This document shows, piece by piece, positions 1 through 14,296 of a DNA stretch of 64,000 bases (position 1 is the stretch's first letter; every line of letters begins with the position of its first letter). The notes below the pieces were generated by a model. It searched no databases, had not been told where the DNA came from, and saw only the letters and a list, made by a program, of their open reading frames with translations. The position numbers were made by a program, and so were the translations under genes. Location: contig NOWV01000040.1 of the NCBI GenBank assembly GCA_003344405.1, positions 434,001 through 498,000 of the forward strand. The letters run 5' to 3'. This DNA is from Trichoplax sp. H2 (lineage: Eukaryota > Placozoa > Uniplacotomia > Trichoplacea).

Positions 1-1028
<1,028 letters not shown>

Positions 1029-3194
1029 CTGTCGGAAATTAGCAAACATCCGTCAATATTCTTATCCAGCAACAAGTAGGAAATCAAAGCGTATTATTTA
1101 GCTTTTCTAATTACAGTAGTATGTTTACGTTGTAGGAAGTGGTTGCTGCTGGATGTAATAGTTTCATTACGTTATGGAATTTTATATTCTCTCTACAGAG
1201 CATTGCTCAACTTTATATGCTCGATATGGCTATATATCGAGGTACTGTAGTACTAAGAATTGCCCGGCCATGTACTATTACCTATCTACAGTATGTCAAC
1301 CATTAGCAAATAACAATAGTATCATTTTCAGTCAGAACTGTTACAATAGCATTCAGTTTTACGTAGGTTGTACTTAAGTAAAAGGCAGTGTTTAATAAAC
1401 GTCGAATTCTATCGATTGTACAATGTACAGTAGTGGTGCACAGGCAGGGATTCCATGCGTATCTTATGCATATTAAGAAATAAATCTATATACAGTACCA
1501 TGGAATGGATGCATAGTCCATTGATCATGATGATGATCCCAGGACCGTGAATACTATATAAAATGATATAATTTAGTCTTGTCCACTCTATTAATTAATT
1601 CTACTATACAGCAGACCTCTGCATTACAGCATAGCTCTGGTACAGCAGTACCGAAATTGATGAACTTTATCACATAACAGTCCTGCTTATTCAAAGGGAA
1701 CAACGAAAAGACATAGGGCAGGAGATTCATAAGTTAACTGATGCATATACTTATGAATTCTGGTCATAATCTAGCTTAATATTATGTCAAACAGGTTACC
1801 TTTCTTCTTATTCTTAGCCATAGCCGTAGAAATTTCGCTCCAGTTGGCAGCTCCTTGACGTACAAACGAGAAGGTTGGGTGTCAAAGGCCTCCACTGTGT
1901 ACAGTACAGTATATCGACCTATACCGGTACGGTATCGATACCGTACGGCAATGGTACCGTACAATACACTGGAGTACTGTACTGTACTGTACACTGTACA
2001 CTGTACAGAAGGGGTAGCTTCAGACAGACAGATGATGTAAAAAGCCGTCTTGCCGTTTCACACATTAATTAATTAATTAACTGTATGGGTTCTGTTCGTT
2101 CCATGGGCACTGGACCAGGGATGTCATTGGACGTTGCATACAGGACTGTACTGTACATAGTGTACTGTACACTAATTTACAGGAGATGCTGGGAGCTAGG
2201 GACTACTAAAACTAAAGGGGAGAAGGACCTTGGAGTAGCTTGCAACTGGTAAAAATGCCAGCGTCGATGATACTGCTGATCATGTAAGATTTAACTACAC
2301 CGTACATCTCCGTCTCTAACGATAGTAATTATTTATTCAAAACTGTCAGTGTACTGTAGAAAGTGGGCTGTAAAAGTAGCGAGCATAGCCACTAAGTGGT
2401 ATATAGTACAGTACGGTGTACGATTCCAGTCTTCCAGTCCATAATAAAATAAACAGCAAACTACATTGGACGGTACAGTACGATCAACTTCACGCTATTT
2501 CGGACAGTGCACGCAGGCGCAAATTGTCCTGAATCAAAGCCACGTTTTTCTGTACAGTTCTTTTCGTCCCACCGAATTGGAAGGTTGCATCTCTGCGTTA
2601 AGGTATCTTGTAAAAATTGATTTTAACCTCTCAAATAGACAGATCTATGCTGTAGGCGATCTTGAATAAGTTATAACACCATTAGAGTGCTTGATGTTGC
2701 TTTAGGCTTTTTTGAATGGATGTTATTTACCGTTATTCTGATGATATTCGACCATCTTCATTTCCAACTTTCTGTATTGATGGCGTTTCTCCGATCTACA
2801 AGCGTAGTGTTGTCAGAAGTTATTTGATTAGAATTGTCGATAGACGCTTTATGCGTATTATTTTACTGAAGTAAAAGTATATCACAGGACTGTGTACTAT
2901 TTCTAGGATAGATGCATTACTAAAAGAAAAATAGAGATGGTGCCCTTTGATTATGACTTTAAATATCAATGAAATAGGCTTAATCTTAGTGGAGGTTTCA
3001 TAGCAACTACCAACCTGTACATGTAGTGTTGTACATAGGATTGTACAGTAAACTAAAGTACCCCGTTAACCATTAGTTTACATGGAAATCTTTACAGATA
3101 GATCTGTACGAGTATATTCCATTATTTTAGATACCGAATCTCACTACTTTTTTCTGTACTACCCTTCAAAAGATAACCTATCGATTGAACGACA
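1029..3194. other. Intergenic space between the starts of ELP3 and RPS21
   Basis: Head-to-head spacer of about 2.1 kb. It should hold the missing first exon of ELP3 and the promoters of both genes. Short ORFs here show no family resemblance. It contains TGTAC/GTACA arrays (about 1897-2008, 2145-2175, 2405-2425, 3015-3050), a 20-base perfect palindrome at 1927-1946 and a (TTAA)n tract near 2064-2082. A pyrimidine-rich stretch near 3148-3160 could be the RPS21 transcription start (ribosomal-protein TOP-like), which is inference only. Confidence 0.6.
1897..2008. repeat. TGTAC/GTACA pentanucleotide array with 20-bp palindrome
   Basis: Tandem and inverted copies of TGTAC/GTACA, partly degenerate, surround a perfect 20-base palindrome (GTACGGTATCGATACCGTAC, 1927-1946). 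The array ends in several direct TGTAC copies at about 1975-2008. It belongs to the repeat family seen in the other gene-start spacers of this window. Confidence 0.8.
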
Positions 3195-4204
3195 ATGCAA
3201 AACGAAGCCGGCGATTACGTTGATTTATACTTACCCCGTAAATGGTAAGCCTGAACTTACTCATGTAGAAAATACCCATATCATGAAGAATATATTGATA
3301 ATCGGACTTCAATTAGTTTAATAGCGTATTAACACTTACAATCGAAACCGATAAGGCTATATTCGTATTCTGTAATAATACAGTATGTTCATCCGTTGAC
3401 CTATTCGTAGTCTCTGTTTTGAAAATTGTAAAAACATTCTCTATGGTATAATCAAATACAGTACTATATAATATTCATCGTCGTCAGTATAAAATTGATT
3501 TTAAAATTATTAGTGGGATTGCAACACTGCTGTACGTACGAACCATGTTGGTATCATGTAATATCTAATAAATTCATATTGGCATTCTATGTGCTTGACA
3601 GTTCCGTCACCAACCGTATTATTCCTGCGAATGATCATGCTGCCGTACAGATTAACATAGCAGAGGTATAGACATTTCTTTCTCATGTGCAGTTTTATGC
3701 TGCAAATACAATAGTTTACATTTTTACTTGAGCACAATTCAGTTATATTTGAATCAAAATAGGCCAATAATTTATATTTGATGTATCTTTGGTATTACTT
3801 AGGTTGATGAAGAAACTGGCATAATCAGAAATGGTAAATTTAAAACTTACGCTGTATGCGGCAGTACACGAGCTATGGTAAGGGTTGTACTAAATCTTTT
3901 ACTACATTTATTTTCGCTTGTTTGCTTAAATGAAATTAATATCGATAGTGACGCTTGTCATATTACAGCTTTATCTTGCTATACGAGAGTTTAAATTGCC
4001 TAAAATTTACGTGTAATATTTTTAATGATATAGGGAGAAGCTGATGATGCTCTGACGAGATTGTGTAGAGAAGATGGAATTGCCAAAAGGTTAATACGTA
4101 GTGTATAGTATATATTATCGATGATTCTGATAGTGTTGGTTTCGTACTTTATTTATCATGCATCTTTGGATAACATCGACTCTTATTTTTTCAGGGATAT
4201 TTGA
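3195..4204 (+). CDS. RPS21: 40S ribosomal protein S21 (eS21)
   Basis: Small-subunit ribosomal protein, 84 residues, the usual length for eS21. Five exons: 3195-3244, 3602-3665, 3803-3877, 4034-4089 and 4195-4204; all junctions are GT-AG and phases close exactly. The protein starts MQNEAGDYVDLYLPRKCSVT and continues with a DHAAVQINIAEVDEETG block, then NGKFKTYAVCGSTRAMGEAD and RLCREDGIAKRDI, matching animal eS21 throughout. The start was chosen because MQNEAG is the invariant family N-terminus. A polyadenylation signal AATAAA follows at 4244-4249. The gene faces away from ELP3 and converges on the syntaxin gene, whose stop lies only 465 bases downstream. Confidence 0.97.
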
Positions 4205-4669
4205 ATTTGACGATTATGTGTAAAGAAACAAAAATTAATTGAAAATAAATTTAATTCAACCGACTACATTTGTATGCGTACAATTTGCTTTTCTTGTAAT
4301 ATATATATCTTAGTTTAATTGTACACTTTCGGTTAATCACGGAGTATCAATTAGTATAGACAATACAAATCAAGGATATTGAAAATCGTTGAAAGTTTGA
4401 ACTTTCCACTTTAGTAATCAATGTGGTACGAAATATAGCAGCAGTACTGCACAATCGTGGATTGTCATAAGACTGCAATATAGGTGTACCGCAAGGTTCT
4501 TTCTTAAAATTACAGTGTTTATACGTAGAATGGCTAAAGTAAATTTCCTTTCTGGCATGTAATAATTTTAACTTTTATCCTTCTAAATTCTAATCAGAAC
4601 ATTTATCAATCACAATAGCTATGAATTAGTTGAAAGATTTACATTAAATGGTTAGTTACCAAGTTGAGT
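4205..4669. other. Tail-to-tail spacer RPS21 / syntaxin
   Basis: Contains the RPS21 3' UTR with AATAAA at 4244-4249 and, on the other strand, the syntaxin 3' UTR. No TGTAC array and no other feature seen. Confidence 0.6.
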
Positions 4670-7600
4670 TCACTTTTTTACTGAAACAACTACGATAACG
4701 ACTACGACCACGACCACAACTAAAAGAATACCGATTATACAACACATTTTGGTCCTTGCTTTTTTCTATAATTTAAACAAAAGTACGCATATTAGAGAAG
4801 CACCCATATTATGCTATGATTATAGTTATCAATTTAGTATCACTAGCTCCCTACCTGATATTGGCTCGCTTTGCGTAGTTGTACGTTAGCGCCGACGACG
4901 TTGTTGGACGCTCTATCTACATTGGCTTCAATAGAGTCTAAAAGTATTGATATATCGCGATATAAGTTAATTAATAGTCCACGACGAGGTACTTTTTTTA
5001 TTTCTACTTTTTTAATAGTAAATGTCTTGAAAATGTACCGATTACTTCTCCCTGTTCTTGCACTATTACAGCCAAGTCTTTGAAAATTTCATTCACGTTT
5101 ATGATATCAGCCTTGAGAAATACCGGACAAAAGCAATTTCAGTAAATGGAGAATACAATTGGAAATTGCAACTAATTACGCAATTCGTCAATTAAGTTGT
5201 ATAGTACCTCAATCGCATGAATTTGCCTACTTCTCTCTTCAATGAGTTCAGTATCTTCATCTAACTGTTGCTGCTGCATTTTTAAATTATCTAATTTTTG
5301 TCTATGACAATAATTTTTATAATCAATCTCACCATTTTACTATACGTATTAATGTAAATTCAAATATTACCTTCTGTCTTCTTCCTCGACGAGTCTTTGT
5401 TTCTCTTCTGCCAAGTAGGGATCCTAACATAAAATGCCAAGACAGTTGCATTTACTACTACGTGCAGTACTTTCATATTTATCCATCATTCCAATGTCAT
5501 TGGCGTAAAATGCTATTCAGTCATTGTGTCATTAAATTTTGAACAGACCTCGCCTCTATGAGTGACTTCATAATTGCGCTTTGAGGATAGAGGAGTAGCT
5601 CTTTCCTTTTCGGCAATTTTCTAGATTAGAAAAGTACATGTGTGTACATGTGTGTTAATACTTAAAACTATAGTGTTCTTTTTGCTGAATTACTCGATCC
5701 TTGATAGTTAACTTATTGGTACTTGGTAGTATTACCGTTTGCGAAGTGCTGTAGGATTTAACGGCCGTCATAAAATCGCTCTTCAGTTTATCGAATCTTA
5801 ATTTTTCCGCTTTCTAGTCGACATATGTAGTGATAAATTTACATTATTACTTTACTGATAATTTCATACTGTAGAATAGCAAATATTGGTCTAAATCAGA
5901 GCGATTGACCAACTTCAAAACCGTCCAAACTTGAGGATGATTCCCTAACTAATCTTGTTGTCTCATTAATGGTAGCATTAGTCGATTGTTGCATATCACG
6001 CCTACATGAGGTAATTTTAAAAGTAGTTGGGAAGATTTTGTCAGTTGTTTTTACAATTATTTTTAATAGTTATACAATGTACGTTGTACAGTATAGCTGA
6101 AAAGAGTGAAAGTACTTTGCCGCAATATCCGACCAACTTACAATTTTACACGCAAATCGGTTCCATCTCTAGTAGTTCCAAGTTGCTTAGAGAGCCGGTT
6201 GAGAGAAGTAACTATAGCACAAAGATTCATAAAGGAATAATTATATATTAACGAAAGCCCTTCCTAATATTCCAAAATTGACGATATACTGCACGTGTAT
6301 GACAAAGTATTAGACTTTTGCACTGTAGAGATAAAAGGTTGCAATATTAATGGTATGGTATTTCAATAGTCTGTTTTAAAAATTTTGTAATTTATTATAC
6401 TCTTACAACTGACATAAAAGTGGTCAAACGTTGCAAGTAGATTCTGTATTTATTCTCCTATACAGTAGTCTTATTAAGTGCAAATCATCATTGATATAAG
6501 GACTTTAGGTATCTAATATCTAATTATAGTTGTATTCTCTCAGTTGCATTGCTGTTCATTAAAGGAGATTGTAGACTGTTACTGTAAGATATTAGTTTTG
6601 CTATAGTCTGAACGATATTTGTAGATAGTATAGAACTGCAGCGAAAACTGTACGCTATTGCGGTTAATTAGTAGCTCAAATTTCTTTGTAATTCACAGTA
6701 ATTTATACTGTAATATTAAGATATCACGTATCAGAAAATTAAAAGGTATAATATTAGTAAATAAGGAACGAGAATTGTAGATGATCAACATCTGATAAGA
6801 TAATACTTACCATTTCTATTTATTTCAGCAATAGCAGATGAAATGTTTTGAGAAATGGTATTAAATGTACTTCTTCCTCTTCCTGATATTGGAAATATAT
6901 AAATAAAATAAAATTTTGAAAGGATGTCAGGGTGTAATTGACAATTGCGATATTACAAAGTCAATTTTTTTTATAGTACCTACAAATACAAGTATGATGA
7001 TGTAAATGCAGCAAGATCTCTCAGTATTATAAGTCTTACTTAGGGAAAGATTATTAACTGTAGGTACTACTGTATTGTGATACGCAGCCATCCTAGGATT
7101 TGCAATATACTGTAATTCGCTTTTCAATATATATTCTCCGCATCAAAACTATAGTATCAACCTGTAAATTGCGATATACTTATACAGTAAGTATTACATC
7201 TTAATCTTAATTTTAAGTTACTTCACCATAAAACAGCATACAGTACTCTTGGAAATAAAGAGACAGTATGTGTATAAGTTGCAGATATGAAACGTAGAAA
7301 TCGTAACATCATTAATTATTACACCACGGTATACTGGATAGTGTACAGTAATGTACTGGTAAGTATTTCATCTTTTCAACAATCCGGTAACTCTTGATAT
7401 AATTAGACTGCAACAGATTTCTGTCCGCTATTACTGTAGCCTATTGTTTGGTATAATTCTATTGCGAGGATTCAATCCACCAGCGTATAAATGAAACATT
7501 ATTGCAGAGTATTGCTGAAGGATAAGTTTCAAAAACTACGGTCGCTTTATCACCTATCCGCTATCATTATAATCCATCCACTTGTTTTACTAAAACAACT

Positions 7601-7700
7601 GCTCATACGAACCGGGAAGGTATCCTTGTCCACCTAACGTTCCATAACCTGGCGGTTGATTAGCAAATGTTGAATTGGCTGCAAAATCACCCCTTGACAT
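4670..7700 (-). CDS. Endosomal Qa-SNARE, syntaxin-7/12-like
   Basis: Tail-anchored SNARE for endosomal membrane fusion, about 288 residues. Eleven exons on the minus strand: about 7609-7700, 6811-6878, 6142-6211, 5914-6001, 5736-5813, 5549-5620, 5371-5423, 5208-5301, 5039-5111, 4855-4937 and 4670-4765. The N-terminal Habc part includes NRLSKQLGTTRDGTDLR. The SNARE motif runs from the TELIEERSRQIHAIEADIIN region through EIFKDLAVIVQEQGEVIDSI, with the Qa-type central glutamine. It ends with a basic KKARTK stretch and a valine-rich membrane anchor of about 20 residues. The first splice is ambiguous: donor at 7609 or 7613, with acceptor at 6878 or 6882; both pairings keep the frame and length. 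Choosing between STX7 and STX12 orthology needs a tree, so no symbol is given. Confidence 0.93.
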
Positions 7701-8034
7701 TATTATGATTGCGTAGAACAGTGCTGCTTGTAGAAATAATAATGATAACTATTTACTGTTGAAGAATAATGATCACACTATTATTTTTGCCACAGGTTCT
7801 AAAGTATCGATCAACAGTGTCATTCGATAATACACATGAAAGGGTTGCTTCCTGCTACACTTTATCAAGATCGTAGTGATCTTCAACTACTTTCCAAGCA
7901 GTTTGGCGTTACCGATGAAATACCTGGTACAGAAATAGAAATTAAAATTTGACAGCTTTGGATAGATACGTAGATAAATAACAGTATCAAGATGGAAGCT
8001 ATCAAGATTTCTTGATTATCATCAGATCTGCAGC

Positions 8035-8375
8035 TACAGTGTACAATACTTAAGACTATAGAGCATAGTACTATACACTGTACACTGTACTGTACACTAC
8101 CGTACAGTACAGACTGTACAGTACCTACGGTAGACGGCTTTATTCTAGTACTGTACACTGTACTGTACTGTACTGTACTGTTGGAGCCGCAGATATTTAT
8201 TTACGGCTTCAGGCCACGACATTACGTCATGTGCTAAATACAGTACTGTACACTCAGCGTACACTGTACAGTACATAATCAGGCACAGTACGCGTGATAC
8301 AAAAACTGTGCTCAGTACAGGATGGCACAATAACAGGATCTAGACTAGTCTACAGTATGGTACAGAACTGTATAA
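8035..8375. repeat. TGTAC/GTACA array upstream of the syntaxin
   Basis: Mixed direct and inverted copies of TGTAC/GTACA. The longest uninterrupted run is about five TGTAC units at about 8156-8180. It begins roughly 335 bases upstream of the syntaxin start codon. Confidence 0.8.
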
Positions 8376-9027
8376 CTAGTAGTAGAGAGGTCTCTATAGT
8401 AGCAGGCATGCGCGAGATTTTTGAGGGCAAGCTTCCAACTGGACATGGGTACGGTGCAGTGAGTTCCAAGTTGGCTCCAACTTCCAACACTTCGTTTTAG
8501 TCTACGTAGCCATGGTAATGCCATGTGCCATGCGTATGTAATAAGAAATACCTTGAGCAAGGTTGATTTTCTGGTGATCCAAAATCTAGCTATCCCTAGT
8601 ATTACTAGCCCGTTCGATTGACAATTGTAGAATTTACTACAGTCTCGAGGTGCTCAAAATTTCTCTACCACGAGTATTACTCAAACGGAGAAACGTCTTT
8701 CATACAAGTACAGTATAGTAATTAATCGAACACCTTCAGTATATTAATGTACATATGACACATACATTACTAGTACTGGAAGATGTGTCGATTATTTTCA
8801 ATTCACGTGACAGAAGAACTGCAGACTGCAATAGTTCATATCAATATATAAAAAAAATAAATAAATAGAAGTATAGAACACCATCAACTAATACTTGATG
8901 CATTTTGGTTCTATAGTAATCGATTTATCATTTTGAACTTCATGCTAGGCATAGGCTAATATTAGGCAATGTAGGTCATTCTATTAGTATAACGCTTTTA
9001 ATGATCGAAAGCGGATAACTTACCGCG

Positions 9028-9200
9028 TTCAATTAATTTTACGCCGTACAGGATTGAATGCTGTAAAATATTCAATCCACCCTCGTAATATCAAAACAGA
9101 TATACTTTACTGCATTCGATTAATTTTAAGGAGTATAGGATTGAACGCTGTAAAGTATTCAATTCATTCTCGTAATATCAAATCGAGATTGATATTGTTT
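9028..9200. repeat. Two-copy 87-bp tandem duplication, each copy with a hairpin
   Basis: The block starting at 9028 recurs at 9115 with scattered substitutions. Each copy contains an inverted repeat: GGATTGAAT...ATTCAATCC with a 10-base loop at 9051-9078 in copy one, and an imperfect version in copy two. Confidence 0.75.
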
Positions 9201-10827
9201 TCATTTTATACTATTACATTGGACAGCGGTAAATTGTCCGCGTCAAATTGTCTTAGACACGCTAATGATACAGTAAAATCTCCAGTAAATAGTTAGCTGA
9301 CAATTATTTGATTATCATGGAGCCAAAATTCAATACAATTCATTCATGCTATAAGATGAGCTTCGCGTATTACAATATAACAACTCTGTTAGCCGTTTGC
9401 TAATAGATGCAAAATATAGTTAACTGCATTTATTGGTAGGGTAAATCGATAACTGATGCAATTGTAGGCAGATACTGTAGATAGATACAATACACGTCAG
9501 TCAATTTAGGCAAAACAGACCCGGCGGCTATATTATAACCGAGTAAATTTGCTCGCCATGTATATAGATTGAGACGACCATAGAAATGATTGCAGCCCTC
9601 ATTCCTTCATAGATAGTGTATAGTAATAGCGGTAAGAAGAGAGAGAGAGATGGAACTTCTACTGATTATACACCCCTAGTTTTAAATTAATTAATCATAT
9701 AGAGTATGTAAGTAAAATAACAATCGATTTCTATTTATTTATTCGTAATTACTGTATAACAGGTGCCGGTTTAGGGATCGATCCACTTATTACAGCGAAT
9801 TTCAAGGCGAACAAATACAAAGCATCAACTTAGCAATGCTAACCGAAACTATTTTGCCAATCGTGATTAGTCAACATTTATAAATGATATTCCATAAAAA
9901 ATGAATAAGTAAATTGTCCTATTAACAGCATCTTACTGTATGCTGTATATTAATTTATCGATTATTTTACTACTGGTACTAGTTAAACGCTATGACCACG
10001 AACCAATAATAGCTAGCATTTTTCATAATATGAAGAATGCTATTATTATGTTAATCATTCTTAAACTATCATTGTACTAATAGCGACAATGTGCTAAATA
10101 GTAAAATATTGATTAATTATACAGTATCTCCATCGAGTTATATCAGTTACTCAAACTTGGAGTTGCTAGGTAGAGATAGACCCATTCCAGTATAATCTTG
10201 AATTTCATTCAAGCATTCATAACCATCATAATACTATACACCACATTTTATTTATTGTTTTGTCCAAAAAAGTATTGAACAATAGTCTATTTTTTTGCCT
10301 GATTTATTTGTCTACTCTATCGTTCTGTGTAGGATATAAGGCGCAACTATCATATTAAATCTTTTTAACGCACCAACATTTTACTACGTAGACAAATCAA
10401 CAAATTTCAGTAATTATAATACAAGAAGTTCTTATTATTCAATTTAGACAATAACAATGCATTGAAAAAATTTTGAAGTCAATACAAAAATCGTCTCATT
10501 GTCGCTAAGCAAGTTGTCTACCTTTCTAAACCTACGACAGAAGTTTATTAGCTAGAGTACGATTCGATTGCTTTAATTATTGATATCATGACCGTATTTT
10601 GTCCCCTATATTAAAGAGAAAATATGGACAGCAAGTGAGACTTACAAGCCTAATATTTATTGGACAAAAAGAATTAGTGTAACGCCGGACTGTGTAAGTA
10701 GAGATAAGCAAAGAGGGAAAAGAGAAAATCACATAGTCATTACAATCAAACGAGTTCTTTTTACTTAGAATTAATCAACTAACTACTGTGACAATTATAA
10801 TAATTAATCAATCGATAACTAGTACCA

Positions 10828-11700
10828 ATGGATAGCTTACATATAAGTCATCCAAATCGCAAAGTTCAATTCAACACGGATATCAATGTTAAGCCAATAC
10901 CGTCTCGAAATTTATCGGTTAAAAGGCATTACTATCAAAATTATAGCCTTTCTAACATGACAACGACGATAAAACACAACAGCAGCCACTTTCATGAATC
11001 GGGTTTGTATAAATTATCAAGTCAAAAGGATAGAGATCAAGAACAACATGAAATAATTGATCATAATTATGATGATCGTTATAGTAAGCTCTATTCCATA
11101 CCAATTAATTTTAAGTGGCAAATTATACCAGATCCTAATCTCAGAAATCAATGTATTCATAGCAACAATCATGATGGCAACAACTCCTCATCGATATCGG
11201 TCCTTAGTGATCAAGTGAAACGAAATCAAAAAGCCTACTTAAATGGTCGAAAAAATAGGCAAGCTGTTCCTAAAGAATTAGTTAGCTTATGCAATGAACA
11301 CATCCGACGAAAAAGCATGATGATTAAAGTTAGTGATCCTCCTAGTCTAAGTCGGTCTTTATCACGCAGTCGTAGTATTGATGTGAGTAAAAAACCATCG
11401 CAAACTTCTACCAAGCCATTATCACGCCATCCAATTAAAGTAAATAGTCTACCAGTAATTCTCCCACCTGCTATCAAGATTGATTACGCTGCCGATGATA
11501 CTAACGATAATCATCATCATCAACAACAGCCACAACCACCACCACAATCGTCATCATCATCAGCATCACATCACTTTACTCGACGTCATCAAAAATCGTT
11601 TAAACCATTTCGACCAAGAACAACGTCAGAATTGAATATTTTAACACAATTTAAATCAACTGCTCCGGTCAAATACTCTTGGTATTATAAACCATGTTGA
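10828..11700 (+). CDS. Single-exon orphan protein, 290 residues, disordered and basic
   Basis: I do not recognise this protein. The ORF is uninterrupted and an in-frame stop lies 12 bases upstream of the ATG (context ACCAATGG), so the start is well defined. The product is rich in Ser, His, Asn, Arg and Lys. It has an SR-like patch at residues 173-183 (SLSRSLSRSRS), a His/Gln/Pro/Ser low-complexity segment at about 229-249, and a Lys/Arg/Phe/Pro C-terminal tail ending SWYYKPC. No signal peptide or membrane segment is visible. A 290-codon ORF is unlikely by chance at this base composition. It could be a lineage-specific intronless gene, a retrocopy, or one exon of a larger gene. No function is proposed. 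Confidence 0.65.
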   Translation: MDSLHISHPNRKVQFNTDINVKPIPSRNLSVKRHYYQNYSLSNMTTTIKHNSSHFHESGLYKLSSQKDRDQEQHEIIDHNYDDRYSKLYSIPINFKWQIIPDPNLRNQCIHSNNHDGNNSSSISVLSDQVKRNQKAYLNGRKNRQAVPKELVSLCNEHIRRKSMMIKVSDPPSLSRSLSRSRSIDVSKKPSQTSTKPLSRHPIKVNSLPVILPPAIKIDYAADDTNDNHHHQQQPQPPPQSSSSSASHHFTRRHQKSFKPFRPRTTSELNILTQFKSTAPVKYSWYYKPC

Positions 11701-14296
11701 TTTTGAATAACTGATAATTATGGTGGCGGATAATAACAATACAAATCATCACTGATGGATAGGTTCTTTTCTTCTTTTCACTATAAACATATTATCTACC
11801 ATATCAAAAATTGGTAAAGAATTTTATCGAAATGTTTCAAAGAGCTAACTTAGCTCGAAAAGAAACGGAATGATTTTTATCAATTAGAATTAGAATTAAT
11901 TCAAAAATTACTCATGTTATGCTAAACTATAGTTAGTATTAAGGCATTTATTTTAATCAGCCACTTATGAATAGTAATATAAATTTTCAAATCTACGTAC
12001 ATCCCCTATTTAGGTGGACGTACCTGAGTACTTTTACATATAGAGTGTCTATGTTGGAATAATATTACATCAGATATAAAAATGCTATCACAAAAAGTGA
12101 ACAAATGCAGTATAGTATACATTATACGTCTCTGATACAAACTAAGTTTACTTGTACCTGATGTTGATATCTAATGTACTCTAAATTTGTAAACCTTGTA
12201 ATTATTGTAGGAATATAAAAATTCATGATTAATCAATACGATCGTATATTTAGTCAATAAGTGTACATATACATCATTACTACTAAATTGAATATTAATC
12301 AATCTAAACTTCAAAGCCCAGATTCTATTTGGTACGTCGCCAGTTCTATAAAAGTAATCTAATCGATATGTACTGATTTGATAAATTCATTATTATATAA
12401 GCATTCATAAAAGCTGATAATAGCAATGTTGCATTCAACCAGTTGAAAAGCTGATGTATAACCGAAAACTTCACTATTAGTGCCAATCTTTTACGAAATT
12501 TTCAACATATTTGAATGAACTCTTTACGAACTGAGGCAAGAAGTGTAGTAACTGAATACGGCACTTTTAAACTTCTCCGAAAGGAGATTCGAAAGATCTA
12601 TTGGCATTTAATTATTCTCAATGCTTTAAAATCGATCCTAATAGCCTGCAACTATCATGTATTATTTTATGGTAGTTTAATGATTTTCTACTTAACCAAA
12701 CTACTATACATACTATGTATCCAATGCATTATGTTATTTATCAGCTATCATTTTGCTGATAGATCATATCCTTTGCGGTTTATCAATTTTCGGTATACCT
12801 ATGCAGGCCATTACATGTTGTTATCCTCTATAAGCTATTTATGATAATCTATTAATGCTGTGAAAAATTTATCATAAATCTATTCATTACAAGCACTGGA
12901 CGTTGTATAAAGTGTTATATATATATATATATATATTATCAATGCCATAAATAATATTAATATATCATTATACAAATAATCGCCCATTATTTTATATAAC
13001 TTACGAACACTTAATGAATTTTTTAAACCATAAGCACGTTAAACGATTACTTGTCACATAATTAATTATTTTAAAAAGTAGTGTAGAATGTTAGTTCAAG
13101 GAGAGTAATTAATTATGTAAAGTCTTACTCTCATTTTTATTAATCGATCTTGACCCAGATCAATTGCGATCTTCAATATGAACTGCTATCGGTATACAAT
13201 AACCAATATATTGCAACGAATAATTATATAATAAAACATACTATCGCAAAATTGTTTACCATTCTTTCAGATTCTTTACGAGTATTAATACGTCTTATTC
13301 TATATTTTCAAAATTTGTTACATGATACTCTAGAAGATATAATGTTTCACTAATTCAATTGAAAGTTTACATAACTTTAATTGAAATATGATGTTAGAGT
13401 TAAAGTTAGTCCTTTAACTGATTCGTTTCATTATGAGTATACTCGTAATTTCACTATTCATATTTAGTGGTTTTGACGATTGCCATGGGATTAATCAATA
13501 TCACTACAGGATACAGCGCTCCTATGTTTACACTATACTAAATGTGTATTTTGCGGTCTAAATACCTCAAAAATTATATAATTATACCAGGCATTCGATT
13601 TCGCCGTAATGAACATAAACAATAATTGTTGCACTTGTGCGGTAGCTTGGAGTAAAATATTTTGATACCCAAGCATAATATGGGGTTCATATTTGTACAA
13701 ATTAATGCTTACTCGTATACAGCATTACTAATATAATCAATTTACCTAGTTCTACTTACAAGGCTACGTGTGAAGATTATTCTTGCCTGAATTTGCTTTA
13801 AGAAAGTGAAAAATGCTACCAAAAATTCGTTAATTGAAACATTCCGTCAGAAATCTAGGCTAATTCATTATCAGAATTGTAGTGATTGAGCTTATATACT
13901 CTAGCTAGGTCTTATAAATCGTAATATTTAAATTTATACTTTATATCCACCAGCTATCTGATATCCGAATATTATTTATTTGATGATCTGCGTATACTAT
14001 AAGATTGTAGGAAAGGTAATATACTCGTACGCGTATGTGTAAATGTTTTTTATTCCTGGAGTTAAATGAGCGAATGTAAGGTTACGATTGAAATTGCTGT
14101 ATTTATTTTTAGACATTATAAGATTATTTTTTTATCACAGCAATTGAATCCGTTAATCGGATAAATTATTTGAGGGTCCTAATTCAAAGTTTTATTATTA
14201 AAGATGGTTAGATACCTATGTTACACGGTACGTGTTATAAGAATTTAGAGAGTCTTAATACACTAAAAACAAGTGTTGCTTTTAAGCAATTTCTGA
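11701..14296. other. Tail-to-tail spacer between the 290-residue ORF and DNAAF2
   Basis: About 2.6 kb of AT-rich sequence with an (AT)n microsatellite at about 12916-12937. Open frames at 12515-12844 and 13150-13353 have no recognisable family features. No TGTAC array is present. Confidence 0.5.

Larger units (their letters stand above)
7701..10827. other. Intergenic space upstream of the syntaxin and of the 290-residue ORF
   Basis: Head-to-head spacer of about 3.1 kb. It holds a TGTAC/GTACA array at about 8035-8375, a diverged 87-bp tandem duplication at 9028-9200 and a short GA tract near 9640. ORFs at 7883-8560 are by-products of the GTACA repeat, which is open in several frames. No further gene was recognised. 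Confidence 0.55.

Noticed and set aside
7883-8560. Several overlapping ORFs rich in Tyr, Cys, Thr, Val and Gln
   Set aside because: TGTAC/GTACA repeats read open in several frames and give YCTVQYS-like sequence; the same artefact recurs at 18116-18298, 42923-43241, 46715-46981, 47926-48364 and 61289-62143.
12515-12844. 109-residue plus-strand ORF with hydrophobic stretches
   Set aside because: No family motif, AT-driven Ile/Leu/Tyr composition, lies in a tail-to-tail spacer; chance ORF is the simpler reading.
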